A stretch of DNA of 64,000 nucleotides from the NCBI RefSeq assembly GCF_042683125.1, contig NZ_JBHUIY010000012.1, positions 1-64,000 on the forward strand, in the 5' to 3' direction. Origin of the DNA: Phaeospirillum tilakii. GTDB taxonomy: Bacteria > Pseudomonadota > Alphaproteobacteria > Rhodospirillales > Magnetospirillaceae. The notes under the pieces are model-generated. The model did not search any database. It was not told where the DNA came from and was given only the letters and a program-made list of their open reading frames with translations. The position numbers were made by a program, and so were the translations under genes. This document shows positions 25,432-34,430 of the stretch, piece by piece. Position 1 is the first letter of the stretch. Every line of letters begins with the position of its first letter.

Positions 25432-26993
25432 TCTCCCCGCAGCGCCTGATCGAGAAAGCGTTTCGCCTCGGCGTAATGGACCGCGAAATTGAGCCCCGGC
25501 ATCGGCACCGCGACCTTGTCGCCGTCGGGGCCGCCCGCCTTCATCATCGCGCCGAAGGTGGCGATGCCGACCACCCTGTCGCCGGCGAACAGCGGCCCGC
25601 CGGAATTGCCGGGATTGATCGCGGCGTCGGTCTGGACATAGAGGATTTCCGCCCCGCCGCCCTGGTCGGCCTTGGGCTTCAGCCGGCGCACCGCGCTGAC
25701 CACCCCCCGGCTGATCGAGAACAGGTGCTTTTGCGGATGGCCGATCACGTCGATCCGCTCGCCCGGAGCCAGGCTGGCGCCGGCATAAAAGCCGACCGGC
25801 CGGCCCCGGTCCTGCACCTTGACCAGGGCGAGGTCGAGCCGGGGATCCTTGGCGATCACCTGACCGAAGGTCTCGCGGCGGTCGTAGGTGCGCAGATCGA
25901 CGATCGCGCTGTTCCTGACCACATGCCAGTTGGTCATCACGATTTCCGGGCGGACATAGAAGCCGCTGCCCATCCCCTCGGGGGTGTAGATCGCCACCAC
26001 GCTGTCGAAGCGGGGATCGTCGAGCGGGCGGGCATCGTATTTTTCGGCGGCGGCGCGGGCCAGCGCCGCGCTGCGCTCGCGGGCGATGCCGTCGAGCAGG
26101 GCGGCGGTCGAGCCGATCGGCCGGGTCGGCCCGCCGGCGGCCAGCGCCCGGTCGAGCAACTGCGACAGCGGCACCACCACCGGCGCCCGTTCCCAATCGA
26201 CCACCCGCCGCTCGGTCAGGAAGCTGTCGGCCAGACTGGCCTGGGCCGGGTCGGACGGATCGACGTCATAGGCGACCGAGAAACTGTCGCGTTCGACCAC
26301 ATCGACGGTCGAGGTCAGCTGGGTGCCGGCGAGGCGGTCGATCAGGGTGTAATGCAGGGTCAGGGTCTTGGTGGCGTCGATCTCGGCGACGCGGAAGCTG
26401 TAGGCGCCATAGACCGGCTGTTCGAGGAAGTGGGGGGTGGTCAGCGCCTTGCGCTGGGCCTCCTCGTAACGCATCAGCAGGGTCTGGTCGCCCGGGCGGC
26501 GCTCGACCCGGATCGAGGCGACGTCGAGCGCCTTGACCGCGCGCAGATAGGCCGGGTTGTCGATCCGGTTGACCGACACCACCTTGCGCGATCCCTGCTC
26601 CCGCAGGTTGCGGACCCGCCGGCTGGCCTTGGCCAGGGCGACGTCGAACAGGATCACGAACCGGCCGGTTTCCGTCACCGGCCCGGTCAGCGTCGCGTTG
26701 AGATCGCGCGGAGCGGCGTCGATCGGCAGGTCGATTCCGACCGAGAAGGGGAAATCGAGTTCGCCATCGTCGCGCCGCTGCCGCTGCGACGGCAGTTCGG
26801 CCAGGGCCATCCGGGCGATGTCGGGCGAGTCCGCCCCGGCGGCGCGGGCCGCCTCGACCAGCCCGCGCAGGTCGGGTTCTTCCGCCGCCAGGGCCGTGCC
26901 GGCCAGCATCAGGCCGGCCACCACCAGTCCGGCCCGGCCAAGCCGCGCGAGTAACGGGAGGGAAAGGGGAGTTGGGCGGTGCCAGACTTGCAT
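25428..26993 (-). CDS. Exported trypsin-like serine protease
   Basis: A 521-residue periplasmic protein with an N-terminal signal peptide (ending ALAAEE). The first 300 residues carry no recognised domain and include several beta-rich segments. The C-terminal 220 residues are a trypsin/DegP-type protease with catalytic His in VMTNWHVVRN, Asp in PRLDLALVKV and Ser at about 464 in INPGNSGGPLFAG. No PDZ domain is visible. It could process surface proteins or sense misfolding. The TraT-like gene follows with a 4-base overlap, suggesting a common envelope function. The start is the first ATG, with AAGGGCGAG upstream. Confidence 0.87.
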   Translation of the reverse strand: MQVWHRPTPLSLPLLARLGRAGLVVAGLMLAGTALAAEEPDLRGLVEAARAAGADSPDIARMALAELPSQRQRRDDGELDFPFSVGIDLPIDAAPRDLNATLTGPVTETGRFVILFDVALAKASRRVRNLREQGSRKVVSVNRIDNPAYLRAVKALDVASIRVERRPGDQTLLMRYEEAQRKALTTPHFLEQPVYGAYSFRVAEIDATKTLTLHYTLIDRLAGTQLTSTVDVVERDSFSVAYDVDPSDPAQASLADSFLTERRVVDWERAPVVVPLSQLLDRALAAGGPTRPIGSTAALLDGIARERSAALARAAAEKYDARPLDDPRFDSVVAIYTPEGMGSGFYVRPEIVMTNWHVVRNSAIVDLRTYDRRETFGQVIAKDPRLDLALVKVQDRGRPVGFYAGASLAPGERIDVIGHPQKHLFSISRGVVSAVRRLKPKADQGGGAEILYVQTDAAINPGNSGGPLFAGDRVVGIATFGAMMKAGGPDGDKVAVPMPGLNFAVHYAEAKRFLDQALRGE

Positions 26994-27049
26994 CTCGCCC
27001 TTATCCTAAATAACCAAGGGCTTTCTTGCCAAGAGCGGGACAACCGAAA

Positions 27050-27263
27050 GCGGGCTGCCGCCCGCGCGCTCCGCGCGCGATAGCAACGATTCAGGCGGGC
27101 TGCCGCCCGCCGGCCCGCTCGGGGAGCGGGGCTCCCCGAACCCCTCCCTTTTTTTATCAATGAAAACAAAGGGGGTCCGGGGCATCGCCCCGGCGGGTCG
27201 CGGGCAGAGCCCGCGTAAACGTCATGGTGTGCGCGCGAAGCGCGCGGGCAGAGCCCGCGTAAC
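27050..27263. repeat. Palindromic repeat family C, copy 1
   Basis: A cluster of GC-rich hairpins: GCGGGCTGCCGCCCGC, GGGGAGCGGGGCTCCCC, a poly-T tract, ATCAATGAAAACAAAGGGGG, TCCGGGGCATCGCCCCGG, and two GCGGGCAGAGCCCGCG hairpins separated by GCGCGCGAAGCGCGC. The same modules occur in the same order, on the opposite strand, at 62988-63204. It fills the space between the start of the protease gene and the stop of the SpoIIE-type phosphatase gene and contains no gene. Confidence 0.8.
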
Positions 27264-27273
27264 GGATCGGTGG

Positions 27274-28941
27274 CTACGCCTCGGCCGGGAAATCGTCGCG
27301 GCGGGGGCGGAAGGCGACGAAGGTCATGTCGTCGCGGCGGGGCTGGTCGCCGCGCCACTGGTCGAGGGTGGCGAGCAATTCGTCCTTCTGGCGTTCCAGC
27401 GGCAGGGTGGCGCAGCGGGCCAGCGCCTGTTGCAGGCGGTGGCGGCCGAACAGCAGGCGGTGGGGGCCGCCGATCTGGTCGGTGACGCCGTCGGTGTAGA
27501 GGTAGAACACCGAATCCGGCTGGAGGTCGATCTCGTGGGTGGTGAAGGAGGGCAGCGGGCGGGATTCGCGGTAGCCCAGGCTGCGGCGGTCGCCGCGCAC
27601 CGAGCGGATCTCGCCGTTCTCCCACAGGGTCAGCGGCAGGTTGGCCCCGGCGAAGGACAGGCGGCGGCGGTCGGGATCGAGCACGCAGATCGCGGCGTCG
27701 AGGCCGTCGTCGGCCGGGCCGTCGCCGCGATCCTGGCGCAGCGCGGTGCGCACCAGCACGTCGAGCAGGCCGAGGATGGTGGCGGGATCGTCGTGGCCGT
27801 GATGGTGCAGGATGCGGGCGAGGATCGACGAGACCACCGCCGTCATGAACGCGCCGGGGACGCCGTGGCCGGTGCAGTCCATCACCGCGATCACCGCCTT
27901 GTCGCCGAAACGGCCGATCCAGTAATAATCGCCGCCGACGATGTCGAACGGGCGCCAGCCGATCACGATCTCCTCGACCAGTCCCTCCAGCGCGGCCGAA
28001 TCCGGCAACAGCGCGGTCTGGATCCGGCTGGCATAGCGGATGCCGTCGGAAATGAAGCGGTTGGCCTTCTCAAGCTGGGTGTTGGCCAGCTCGACCCCCT
28101 GCTTTTCCCGCTCCAGTTCGGCGGTGCGCTCGGCCACCCGCCGTTCGAGATCGCGGGCCAGCGCCGCCAGTTCGGCCTCGGCGGCGTCGCGGCCGTCGAG
28201 GTCGCGCTGCGAGGCGGCCAGCAGGTCGTTGGCGGTGGTCACCAGCCGGCCCAGTTCGTCGTCGCGGTGGCGCGGCGGCAGCGGGATCGGCGTGGCCCCC
28301 GGCCGGGCCGGATCGACCCGCGACAGCGCGGCGATGATCCGCAGCAGCGGCTTGGTGATCAGGATGTAGAACACCGTCACCACCAGCAGGCACAGCACCA
28401 CCGTGTTGGCGATGCCGGCAACGGTGTTGGCGACGACATGGTCGAGATAGCGGTTGAACAGCCGGCCGGGATCGAGCCGCAGGTCGAGCCGGCCGACCTC
28501 GGCCCCGGCGGGGCCGGCGGCGTGCAGCCCGAGCGGGGCGGGCGACAGGTCGCCGAACAGCCGGTTGGCCAGCTCGGGCAGCGCCGCCTTGTCGGCCGGG
28601 CGGGTGACCTCGGCCAGCACGCCGCCGAAATTGTCGGTCAGGCGGATCTCGGCGGCGAGCGGGTCGTGGGCCAGCCCGGCCACCACCTCGCGGGCGAGGT
28701 CGGCGTTGAGCAGATAGGCCGCCTCGGCCGCCAGTCCGCGCACCAGGGCGAGGTTGGCGGCGGTGCCGTCGGCCACCTCGGCCCGCAGCCGGTGGTAATC
28801 CGACACCAGATCCCACGCCCCGCCGATCGCGCCCAGCCCCAGCGCGATCACCAGGGTGGCGACCGCCTGCTTGAACGACAGGCCGCGCCAGGGGGCGACC
28901 GGACCACGGGAGGGAAGGGGCGGGAACGGATCGGTGGTCAC
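27274..28941 (-). CDS. Membrane-bound SpoIIE-type PP2C phosphatase with HAMP domain
   Basis: A 555-residue signalling protein. An N-terminal transmembrane helix (ATLVIALGLGAIGGAW), a periplasmic sensor of about 120 residues, a second transmembrane helix (VVLCLLVVTVFYILITKPLL) and a HAMP region lead into a coiled coil (ERRVAERTAELEREKQ). The C-terminal SpoIIE/RsbU PP2C domain spans about 310-545 and carries FDIVGGDYYWIGRFGDK, VIAVMDCTGHGVPGAFMTA and DSVFYLYTDGVTDQIGG, the metal-binding aspartates of the family. It probably dephosphorylates an anti-sigma-factor antagonist in a partner-switching pathway; no such partner is adjacent. Start is GTG with GAGG upstream. Confidence 0.92.
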   Translation of the reverse strand: MTTDPFPPLPSRGPVAPWRGLSFKQAVATLVIALGLGAIGGAWDLVSDYHRLRAEVADGTAANLALVRGLAAEAAYLLNADLAREVVAGLAHDPLAAEIRLTDNFGGVLAEVTRPADKAALPELANRLFGDLSPAPLGLHAAGPAGAEVGRLDLRLDPGRLFNRYLDHVVANTVAGIANTVVLCLLVVTVFYILITKPLLRIIAALSRVDPARPGATPIPLPPRHRDDELGRLVTTANDLLAASQRDLDGRDAAEAELAALARDLERRVAERTAELEREKQGVELANTQLEKANRFISDGIRYASRIQTALLPDSAALEGLVEEIVIGWRPFDIVGGDYYWIGRFGDKAVIAVMDCTGHGVPGAFMTAVVSSILARILHHHGHDDPATILGLLDVLVRTALRQDRGDGPADDGLDAAICVLDPDRRRLSFAGANLPLTLWENGEIRSVRGDRRSLGYRESRPLPSFTTHEIDLQPDSVFYLYTDGVTDQIGGPHRLLFGRHRLQQALARCATLPLERQKDELLATLDQWRGDQPRRDDMTFVAFRPRRDDFPAEA

Positions 28942-29032
28942 CGGGGCAGCCTCGTCAGCCAGGGGAAGGCGGTCGCGCCGGACGGGCGCCGCGTCGGACG
29001 ATGATAAGCCTGTCGGCGTCCGGTGCCCATCC

Positions 29033-29593
29033 CTAAGCCATATCCCTGGTTGGGTCGTCGGCGGGATCGGCTTCGGTGGTCTCGGCGTCGATCACCGCGC
29101 GGGCGATCTCGCCGGGAAAGCCGGCCCGGGCCAGGGCGGCGAGGTCGCGGTCGCGGTGGGCCGCCCGCGCCGCCGGGGGACGGAACGGGCCGAGCCGCCG
29201 CCGCCGCGCCAGCGCCCAGGCGGCGGCGCGCTCGGCCTCGGGGTCGAATTCCTCCAGCGCCGCCCGCACCGTCTCGGCCGCCACCCCCTTGGCCGCCAGC
29301 TTGGCCTGGATCGCCCGGCGCGAGCCGCCCCGGCGGATCAGGCTGGCGGTCTTCATCTCGGCATAGGCGGCGTCGTCGAGATAGCCGAGTCCGGCGAGGC
29401 GGGCGATCACCGCCTCGATCAGCGCCTCGGCCTCCTCGCGCTCGCCGCCGTGATGGGCCAGTGACCGCCGGGCCTTGGTCAGCAGCACCCGGCGCAGGTT
29501 GGCCCTGGACGAGGCGAAGCGTTCGAGATAATGCAACGCCGCGGCTTCGAGGTAGGCTGTGGTGAGAAGGGGCGGCGCGGCCCTGCCGGTCAT
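29033..29593 (-). CDS. recX: RecX family regulator of RecA
   Basis: A 186-residue RecX-type protein that would modulate RecA filament growth in recombination and the SOS response. The family's tandem three-helix repeats are visible: LHYLERFASSRANLRRVL, IEAVIARLAGLGYLDDAAYAEM, and TASLIRRGGSRRAIQAKLAAKG. The ATG at 29593 is favoured because family members start near TAYLEAAALHYLER; upstream codons continue in frame but overlap the divergent permease gene. recA is not in this window, as in many alphaproteobacteria. Confidence 0.88.
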   Translation of the reverse strand: MTGRAAPPLLTTAYLEAAALHYLERFASSRANLRRVLLTKARRSLAHHGGEREEAEALIEAVIARLAGLGYLDDAAYAEMKTASLIRRGGSRRAIQAKLAAKGVAAETVRAALEEFDPEAERAAAWALARRRRLGPFRPPAARAAHRDRDLAALARAGFPGEIARAVIDAETTEADPADDPTRDMA

Positions 29594-29608
29594 GGAGGCG
29601 ATCCTGCG

Positions 29609-30427
29609 ATGAAAGACGATCCCAACCCGTCCTGTCTGGCCCCCAGCCCCCGTCGCTACGGCGCGGTCAACTGGCTGGGCACCTGGACCCTGTTCATGAA
29701 GGAGGTCCGGCGTTTCCTCAAGGTCCATTTCCAGACCATCCTGGCCCCGGTGGTGACCACCCTGCTGTTCCTCGCCGTGTTCGCGCTGGCGCTGGGGCCG
29801 GTGGCGACCCGGGTCGCCGGGGTGCCGTTCCTCGAATTCCTCGCCCCCGGGCTGGTGATGATGGCGATGGTCCAGAACGCCTTCTCCAACACCTCCTCGT
29901 CGCTGATCATCGCCAAGGTCCAGGGCAACATCGTCGACATGCTGATGCCGCCGCTGTCGGCCGGCGAGATGACCGCCGCGATCGCCGCCGGCGGGGTGGC
30001 GCGCGGGCTGGCGGTCGGGGTGGCGGTGACGGCGACGATGGCGCTGTTCGTGCCGCTGTCCTTTCCCCATCCCGGGCTGATCCTGTTCCACGCCGTGGCC
30101 GGGTCGCTGATGCTGTCGCTGCTCGGGATGATCGCCGGGCTGTGGGCCGACAAGTTCGATCACATGGCGGCGGTGACCAACTTCCTGGTCACCCCGCTGT
30201 CGTTCCTGTCCGGCACCTTCTATTCGATCGACCGGCTGCCGCCCGACCTGCACGCGGTGGCGCTGGCCAATCCGTTCTTCTACATGATCGACGGCTTCCG
30301 CTACGGCTTCATCGACCATGCCGACGGGCCGGTCATGGCCGGGGTCGCGGTGATGGTCGGGGCCAACCTGCTGCTGCTCGGGCTGACCTACCGGATGCTG
30401 GCGACCGGCTACAAGTTGAAGGCTTAG
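29609..30427 (+). CDS. ABC-2 type transporter permease
   Basis: A 272-residue inner-membrane protein with six predicted helices: TILAPVVTTLLFLAVFALAL, LEFLAPGLVMMAMVQNAF, GVAVTATMALFVPLSF, HAVAGSLMLSLLGMIAGLWA, a segment around FLVTPLSFLSGTFYSIDRLP (the ABC-2 signature loop) and the C-terminal VAVMVGANLLLLGLTYRM. This is the pattern of the YadH/NodJ-type drug or polysaccharide exporter permeases. The cognate ATPase is not adjacent. Start is ATG at 29609, with GGAGG 13 bases upstream. The gene is divergent from recX with only 15 bp between the two start codons. Confidence 0.88.
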   Translation: MKDDPNPSCLAPSPRRYGAVNWLGTWTLFMKEVRRFLKVHFQTILAPVVTTLLFLAVFALALGPVATRVAGVPFLEFLAPGLVMMAMVQNAFSNTSSSLIIAKVQGNIVDMLMPPLSAGEMTAAIAAGGVARGLAVGVAVTATMALFVPLSFPHPGLILFHAVAGSLMLSLLGMIAGLWADKFDHMAAVTNFLVTPLSFLSGTFYSIDRLPPDLHAVALANPFFYMIDGFRYGFIDHADGPVMAGVAVMVGANLLLLGLTYRMLATGYKLKA

Positions 30428-30442
30428 GCGGCGGCAGGGGGG

Positions 30443-30499
30443 TCGAGAGGCGCTGCCTCTCGACGCTCTCCGCGCAGGGCCACGGGCCCTTCGAACCCG
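30443..30499. repeat. Palindromic repeat family B, copy 1
   Basis: Two hairpins in a row: TCGAGAGGCGCTGCCTCTCGA and AGGGCCACGGGCCCT. A reverse-complement copy sits at 46073-46129 with base changes that keep both stems. It lies between the convergent ABC permease and SGNH-like genes and may serve as a terminator from both sides. Confidence 0.75.
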
Positions 30500-30501
30500 C
30501 T

Positions 30502-31539
30502 TTAGGGCTGGGCCAGGGCGCGGGCCAGCGCTTCGCCGGCAAGGCGGTGGGCCAGCGGCGACCAATGGCCGTCATGGGGGAAATGGACCTCGGCGATTCC
30601 CTCGGGGGCGAGGGAGTCGAACGGATCGACCACGGCGATGCCCCGGGCGGTCAGGCGTTCGGCGATGCCCTGGCGCTGGCGGCGGGCCTGCGGGTCGCCG
30701 TCGCGCAGCTCGGCCCGGGCGGGGATCAGCAGCACCGTCAGCGGCACCTCCGGTCCCAGTTGGGCGCGCAGGCGGGCGACCTCGTCGGCGCTCGAATCGA
30801 GCACGGCGGCGAGTTGGCCGTCGGCGATCGCCGGCGGGGCCTGGTTGGCCGGCTCGACCAGCCGCAGATCGGTCAGCAGCCGGTTGAGCCGGTCCATCCG
30901 CTTCAGGCTGTGGACGATCAGGTTGTAGAAGGCCGACCGCTCGATCAGGACGTGCTTGGCCCGCAGCCAGCCGCCATGCAGCGACGGCCGGGTCGCGTCG
31001 GAGCCGGTGGGATAGAGGCGCAGATCGTCCTCGACCGACAGGCCCAGCACCACCGCGCGGGGGCGGGCGGTCGCCGGGATCCGGCGCAGCAGGGCGCGGT
31101 CGTCCTCGAGGTCGGCGATCGGGCTGGCGATGTCGTACCAGTCCCAGCCCAGCTTGGCGGCGGCGATGGCGGCGAAGGTCTCGTCGCGCGGCACGCCCCA
31201 GCCGAAGGTGAAGGCATCGCCCACCGCCCACAGCCGGCCGTCGGCGGCCTCGACCGGGTCATCGTTGCGCAGGCCGGCGGCGTTGAGCCGGATCGGGACG
31301 CGGAATTCGCCGTTGTTCTGGGCGAACCAGCCGTCGAAGCCGGGCTTGCCGACGGTCAGCCGCCGTCCCTCGATCGAGGCGTGGTCCTGGAAGCGGCGAT
31401 CGTTGAATTCGGTCCAGCGCGGATAGGCGATCCGGGCGGCCGCTTCGGCCAGCAGCACGGCCAGGACCAGCCCCACCGCGATGGCGGTGGCGGATCCGGA
31501 ACGGCGGCCGCGTCCGGTGCGGCGACGTCTGTTTCTCAT
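30502..31539 (-). CDS. SGNH-hydrolase-like exported protein lacking the catalytic serine
   Basis: A 345-residue protein with a basic N-terminus and one membrane segment (TAIAVGLVLAVLLAEAAARI), so it is probably anchored with its main part in the periplasm. The block I region reads LWAVGDAFTFGWGVPRDETF: the usual G-D-S-F motif has Ala at residue 109 in place of Ser, while the C-terminal DGHWSPLAHRL (Asp-x-x-His block V) is intact. Enzymes of this shape add or remove acyl groups on sugars (AlgX/AlgJ-like). Without the nucleophile it may only bind a substrate, or use another residue. It stands alone, convergent with the ABC permease. Confidence 0.8.
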   Translation of the reverse strand: MRNRRRRTGRGRRSGSATAIAVGLVLAVLLAEAAARIAYPRWTEFNDRRFQDHASIEGRRLTVGKPGFDGWFAQNNGEFRVPIRLNAAGLRNDDPVEAADGRLWAVGDAFTFGWGVPRDETFAAIAAAKLGWDWYDIASPIADLEDDRALLRRIPATARPRAVVLGLSVEDDLRLYPTGSDATRPSLHGGWLRAKHVLIERSAFYNLIVHSLKRMDRLNRLLTDLRLVEPANQAPPAIADGQLAAVLDSSADEVARLRAQLGPEVPLTVLLIPARAELRDGDPQARRQRQGIAERLTARGIAVVDPFDSLAPEGIAEVHFPHDGHWSPLAHRLAGEALARALAQP

Positions 31540-31630
31540 CTGGCGGCCCGTCCGTTGTCGTGACGCGAGGGAAACATGGGACCGCCCCGTCCGGCGCGCG
31601 GCCGGGCGGGGCGGGGCGGGAAGCGGGCGG

Positions 31631-32845
31631 TCAGCCCCGCGCCATCTTGGCCAGACGCATCCGCAGGGCGTTCAGCTTGATGAAGCCCTGGGCGTCGCGC
31701 TGGTCGTAGACGCTGTCCTCCTCGAAGGTGACATAGTCCATGCGGTAGAGCGACTTCGGCGACTTGCGGCCGACCACGCTGGCGACGCCCTTGAACAGCT
31801 TGAGCCGCACGGTGCCGCAGACATTCTCCGACACCTTGTCGATCATGGTCTGGATGGCGATGCGCTCGGGGGCGAACCAGAAGCCGTTGTAGATCAGCTC
31901 GGCATAGCGCGGCATCAGGTCGTCCTTGAGGTGCGCCTCGCCACGGTCGAGGGTCAGGCTCTCGATCGCGCGGTGGGCGACGATCAGGATGCTGCCGCCG
32001 GGGGTTTCATAGACGCCGCGCGACTTCATGCCGACGAAGCGGTTCTCGACCAGATCGAGCCGGCCGATGCCGTTGGCCCCGCCCAGCTGGTTGAGCCGGG
32101 TCAGCAGCGCGGCCGGGCTGAGGCGCTCGCCGTCGATCGCCACCGCGTCACCGTTCTCGAACTCGATCTCGATGTAGGTGGGGGTGTCGGGGGCCTTTTC
32201 CGGGCTGACCGAGCGGGTGAACATCTCCTCGTCGGGCTGGACCCACGGATCTTCCAGCGCCTTGCCCTCGTAGGAGATGTGCAGCAGGTTGGCGTCGGTC
32301 GAATAGGGCGCCTCGCCGCGCTTGTCCTTGGCGATCGGAATCTGGTGCTTTTCGGCGAACTCGATCAGCTTGGTGCGGCTGGTCAGGTCCCACAGCCGCC
32401 ACGGCGCGATCACCTTGATGTCGGGCTTCAGCGCGTAATAGCCGATCTCGAACCGGACCTGATCGTTGCCCTTGCCGGTGGCGCCATGGGCGACGGCGTC
32501 GGCGCCGACCTGCTTGGCGATCTCGATCTGGCGCTTGGCGATCAGCGGCCGGGCGATCGAGGTGCCGAGCAGATAGACCCCTTCATAGAGGGCATTGGCG
32601 CGGAACATCGGGAAGACGAAGTCGCGGACGAATTCCTCGCGCAGATCGTCGATGAAGATGTTCTCTTCCTTGATGCCCATCAGGCGGGCCTTGGCGCGGG
32701 CCGGCTCCAGCTCCTCGCCCTGGCCGAGATCGGCGGTGAAGGTCACCACCTCGCAGCCATACTGCTCCTGCAACCAGCGCAGGATGACCGAGGTGTCGAG
32801 GCCGCCGGAATAGGCCAGCACCACCTTGTTGACTTCGCCCTTCAT
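31631..32845 (-). CDS. argG: Argininosuccinate synthase
   Basis: The 404-residue enzyme joins citrulline and aspartate with ATP in the seventh step of arginine synthesis. The N-type ATP-pyrophosphatase P-loop is VVLAYSGGLDTSVILRWL at residues 8-25; other conserved parts are GATGKGNDQVRFE, the aspartate-binding ETPGGSILIVAHRAIE and YNGFWFAPER. Full-length and intact. Start is ATG preceded by GGAGAGGC. It stands alone; the AT-rich island begins about 100 bp upstream of its start, on the same strand. Confidence 0.97.
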   Translation of the reverse strand: MKGEVNKVVLAYSGGLDTSVILRWLQEQYGCEVVTFTADLGQGEELEPARAKARLMGIKEENIFIDDLREEFVRDFVFPMFRANALYEGVYLLGTSIARPLIAKRQIEIAKQVGADAVAHGATGKGNDQVRFEIGYYALKPDIKVIAPWRLWDLTSRTKLIEFAEKHQIPIAKDKRGEAPYSTDANLLHISYEGKALEDPWVQPDEEMFTRSVSPEKAPDTPTYIEIEFENGDAVAIDGERLSPAALLTRLNQLGGANGIGRLDLVENRFVGMKSRGVYETPGGSILIVAHRAIESLTLDRGEAHLKDDLMPRYAELIYNGFWFAPERIAIQTMIDKVSENVCGTVRLKLFKGVASVVGRKSPKSLYRMDYVTFEEDSVYDQRDAQGFIKLNALRMRLAKMARG

Positions 32846-32945
32846 GGCAACGCCTCTCCGTGATGGGGGGATGTGAATTCGGAGGCGCAGTATAGAGCGA
32901 TTTTCGCCGCTGTCACGCCACGGCGCGCGGGACGGGAGGACTCGT

Positions 32946-34430
32946 TTATGGATGAAAGCCGATTAAGATCGCTTGCAGACTTGAGATGGCCTCATTCCAG
33001 CCTATGAGGACGACGCTGAGAGCGGCGAGGGTTGTCGTTGAGGATATTGTAAAAAGTAACAATAGGAATATTACAGCCGCTTTCTTTGGTAGTGATTGAA
33101 GTATTCTTAATAAGAGGACGTCAGCCTTTGACTCGTACACCTGATTGGTTTTGTTAATGGCCTTGGCTATCGCCAGCGCAGACGATACAGTAATGATCAT
33201 CGATATCGTTGGTTCTTTTATCCAGTAATTGGCAATAGCCATGACATATTCCGGAAGGGCTTGGTCAGATAACCATTTTGAATTTCGTAAAGTGCTAAGC
33301 CATGAAAGAATTAATGCCGAAATTGCGATTGTTAATGCGGCTGCATTGGTCTTCGCGTCTTTGTTGCAGCTGAATATGCCTTTCTTTCTTTCGGCCGATG
33401 CTGCTAGGCTTTGGCAAAGCTCCTTCTCATTGTATTCTGGTATACACTTCATATCTGCCGGCGTGAGCTCCCTCTGGCAAATAATTCTAAATGTTTTCGC
33501 GTAAGAAATAATGCCAATACAGTCATAATAATTTATGAATTCTCCACCGCGCTTTGATTCTATTACTGCTCTGTACATGTTGTATAGAACGCTTTGCCTC
33601 CATCCAATTTCGGATTGTTCGTCGTTCTCCACGGGATAAATATCTGACATGGTGTCAGTCCCATGGTGATGGTGCTGGTGATTGTGTGATACATCTTTTA
33701 TAAAGAAGAAAATCTGCGCGGAGATTATTCTTATATATTTTCCTTTCAGGTCTTCGCTCTCGAATTTTGGAACGTTTTCTCTTTCAGAAAGCGAGATGTT
33801 AAAATTTATGTCCGTTGTTCCAGATCTTGAAATCGTAATGTCAGCCACAGCGACGGGAAGACACCCGCTTGACTCGTTGCCGGCAAGTTTTTGTATTGTT
33901 TCGTTGTAATTTACATCAAATGGGCAATGGCACCCGCGAGGTGGGATGCTTTTTTTAAGACAGTTCTCGGTTATTTCATTAATTTTAACGGCATTTTTAT
34001 TCCATACGTCCTGGACATAAGGAAAGCTTTTTATTTTTTCTTTAATAAGTGGGATTTTTATTTCTCGGCCAAGTACCCTAAAGACGCGAGGCTTGTTGGT
34101 GGTGATCGAGCGCTGGTAGACAAAAACTTTTCCGCAGAGGAATTCAGCCTCTCCGTCTTCCCGAGGAGCTTTGCCTTTGGCTCCTCCTTTTGTTGATGCT
34201 ATCAGCAAAAACAAAAGGCTTCCGTCGTTCTGAAAGAAAGGTATGGCATTATCCGCCGTTTTTCTTCTTTGCCGGACTAGAACGTAATGCTCGCCTTGGC
34301 AATCAATACTGATTCTCTCTGCCCTTGGTGTACTCCGACTCGCGCCGAGAACGCTAAACGACAAGCGCCCAGACACCGTGGGGACCCAGCCCCTGAAAGC
34401 AGAAAAAATTTTTGGAGGACATGTCGACAA
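32946..34430 (-). CDS. Unknown AT-rich membrane protein with a histidine cluster (probably acquired)
   Basis: A 494-codon reading frame on the minus strand in DNA much poorer in GC than its surroundings (for example 21 of 60 bases G or C at 33061-33120 against 43 of 60 at 35041-35100). The N-terminal 350 residues look soluble, with beta-rich stretches and a His cluster IKDVSHNHQHHHHGTD near residue 245. The C-terminal part has three hydrophobic helices: AAALTIAISALILSWLSTL, a middle one around ISMIITVSSALAIA, and VIFLLLLFTISSTTTLAALS. Codon use is Lys/Asn/Ile-rich, unlike its neighbours. The first codon is TTG and GTG/TTG codons slightly further in are also possible, so the start is uncertain. 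No family is recognised. A defence or toxin role is possible, but unproven. Confidence 0.7.
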   Translation of the reverse strand: MSTCPPKIFSAFRGWVPTVSGRLSFSVLGASRSTPRAERISIDCQGEHYVLVRQRRKTADNAIPFFQNDGSLLFLLIASTKGGAKGKAPREDGEAEFLCGKVFVYQRSITTNKPRVFRVLGREIKIPLIKEKIKSFPYVQDVWNKNAVKINEITENCLKKSIPPRGCHCPFDVNYNETIQKLAGNESSGCLPVAVADITISRSGTTDINFNISLSERENVPKFESEDLKGKYIRIISAQIFFFIKDVSHNHQHHHHGTDTMSDIYPVENDEQSEIGWRQSVLYNMYRAVIESKRGGEFINYYDCIGIISYAKTFRIICQRELTPADMKCIPEYNEKELCQSLAASAERKKGIFSCNKDAKTNAAALTIAISALILSWLSTLRNSKWLSDQALPEYVMAIANYWIKEPTISMIITVSSALAIAKAINKTNQVYESKADVLLLRILQSLPKKAAVIFLLLLFTISSTTTLAALSVVLIGWNEAISSLQAILIGFHP

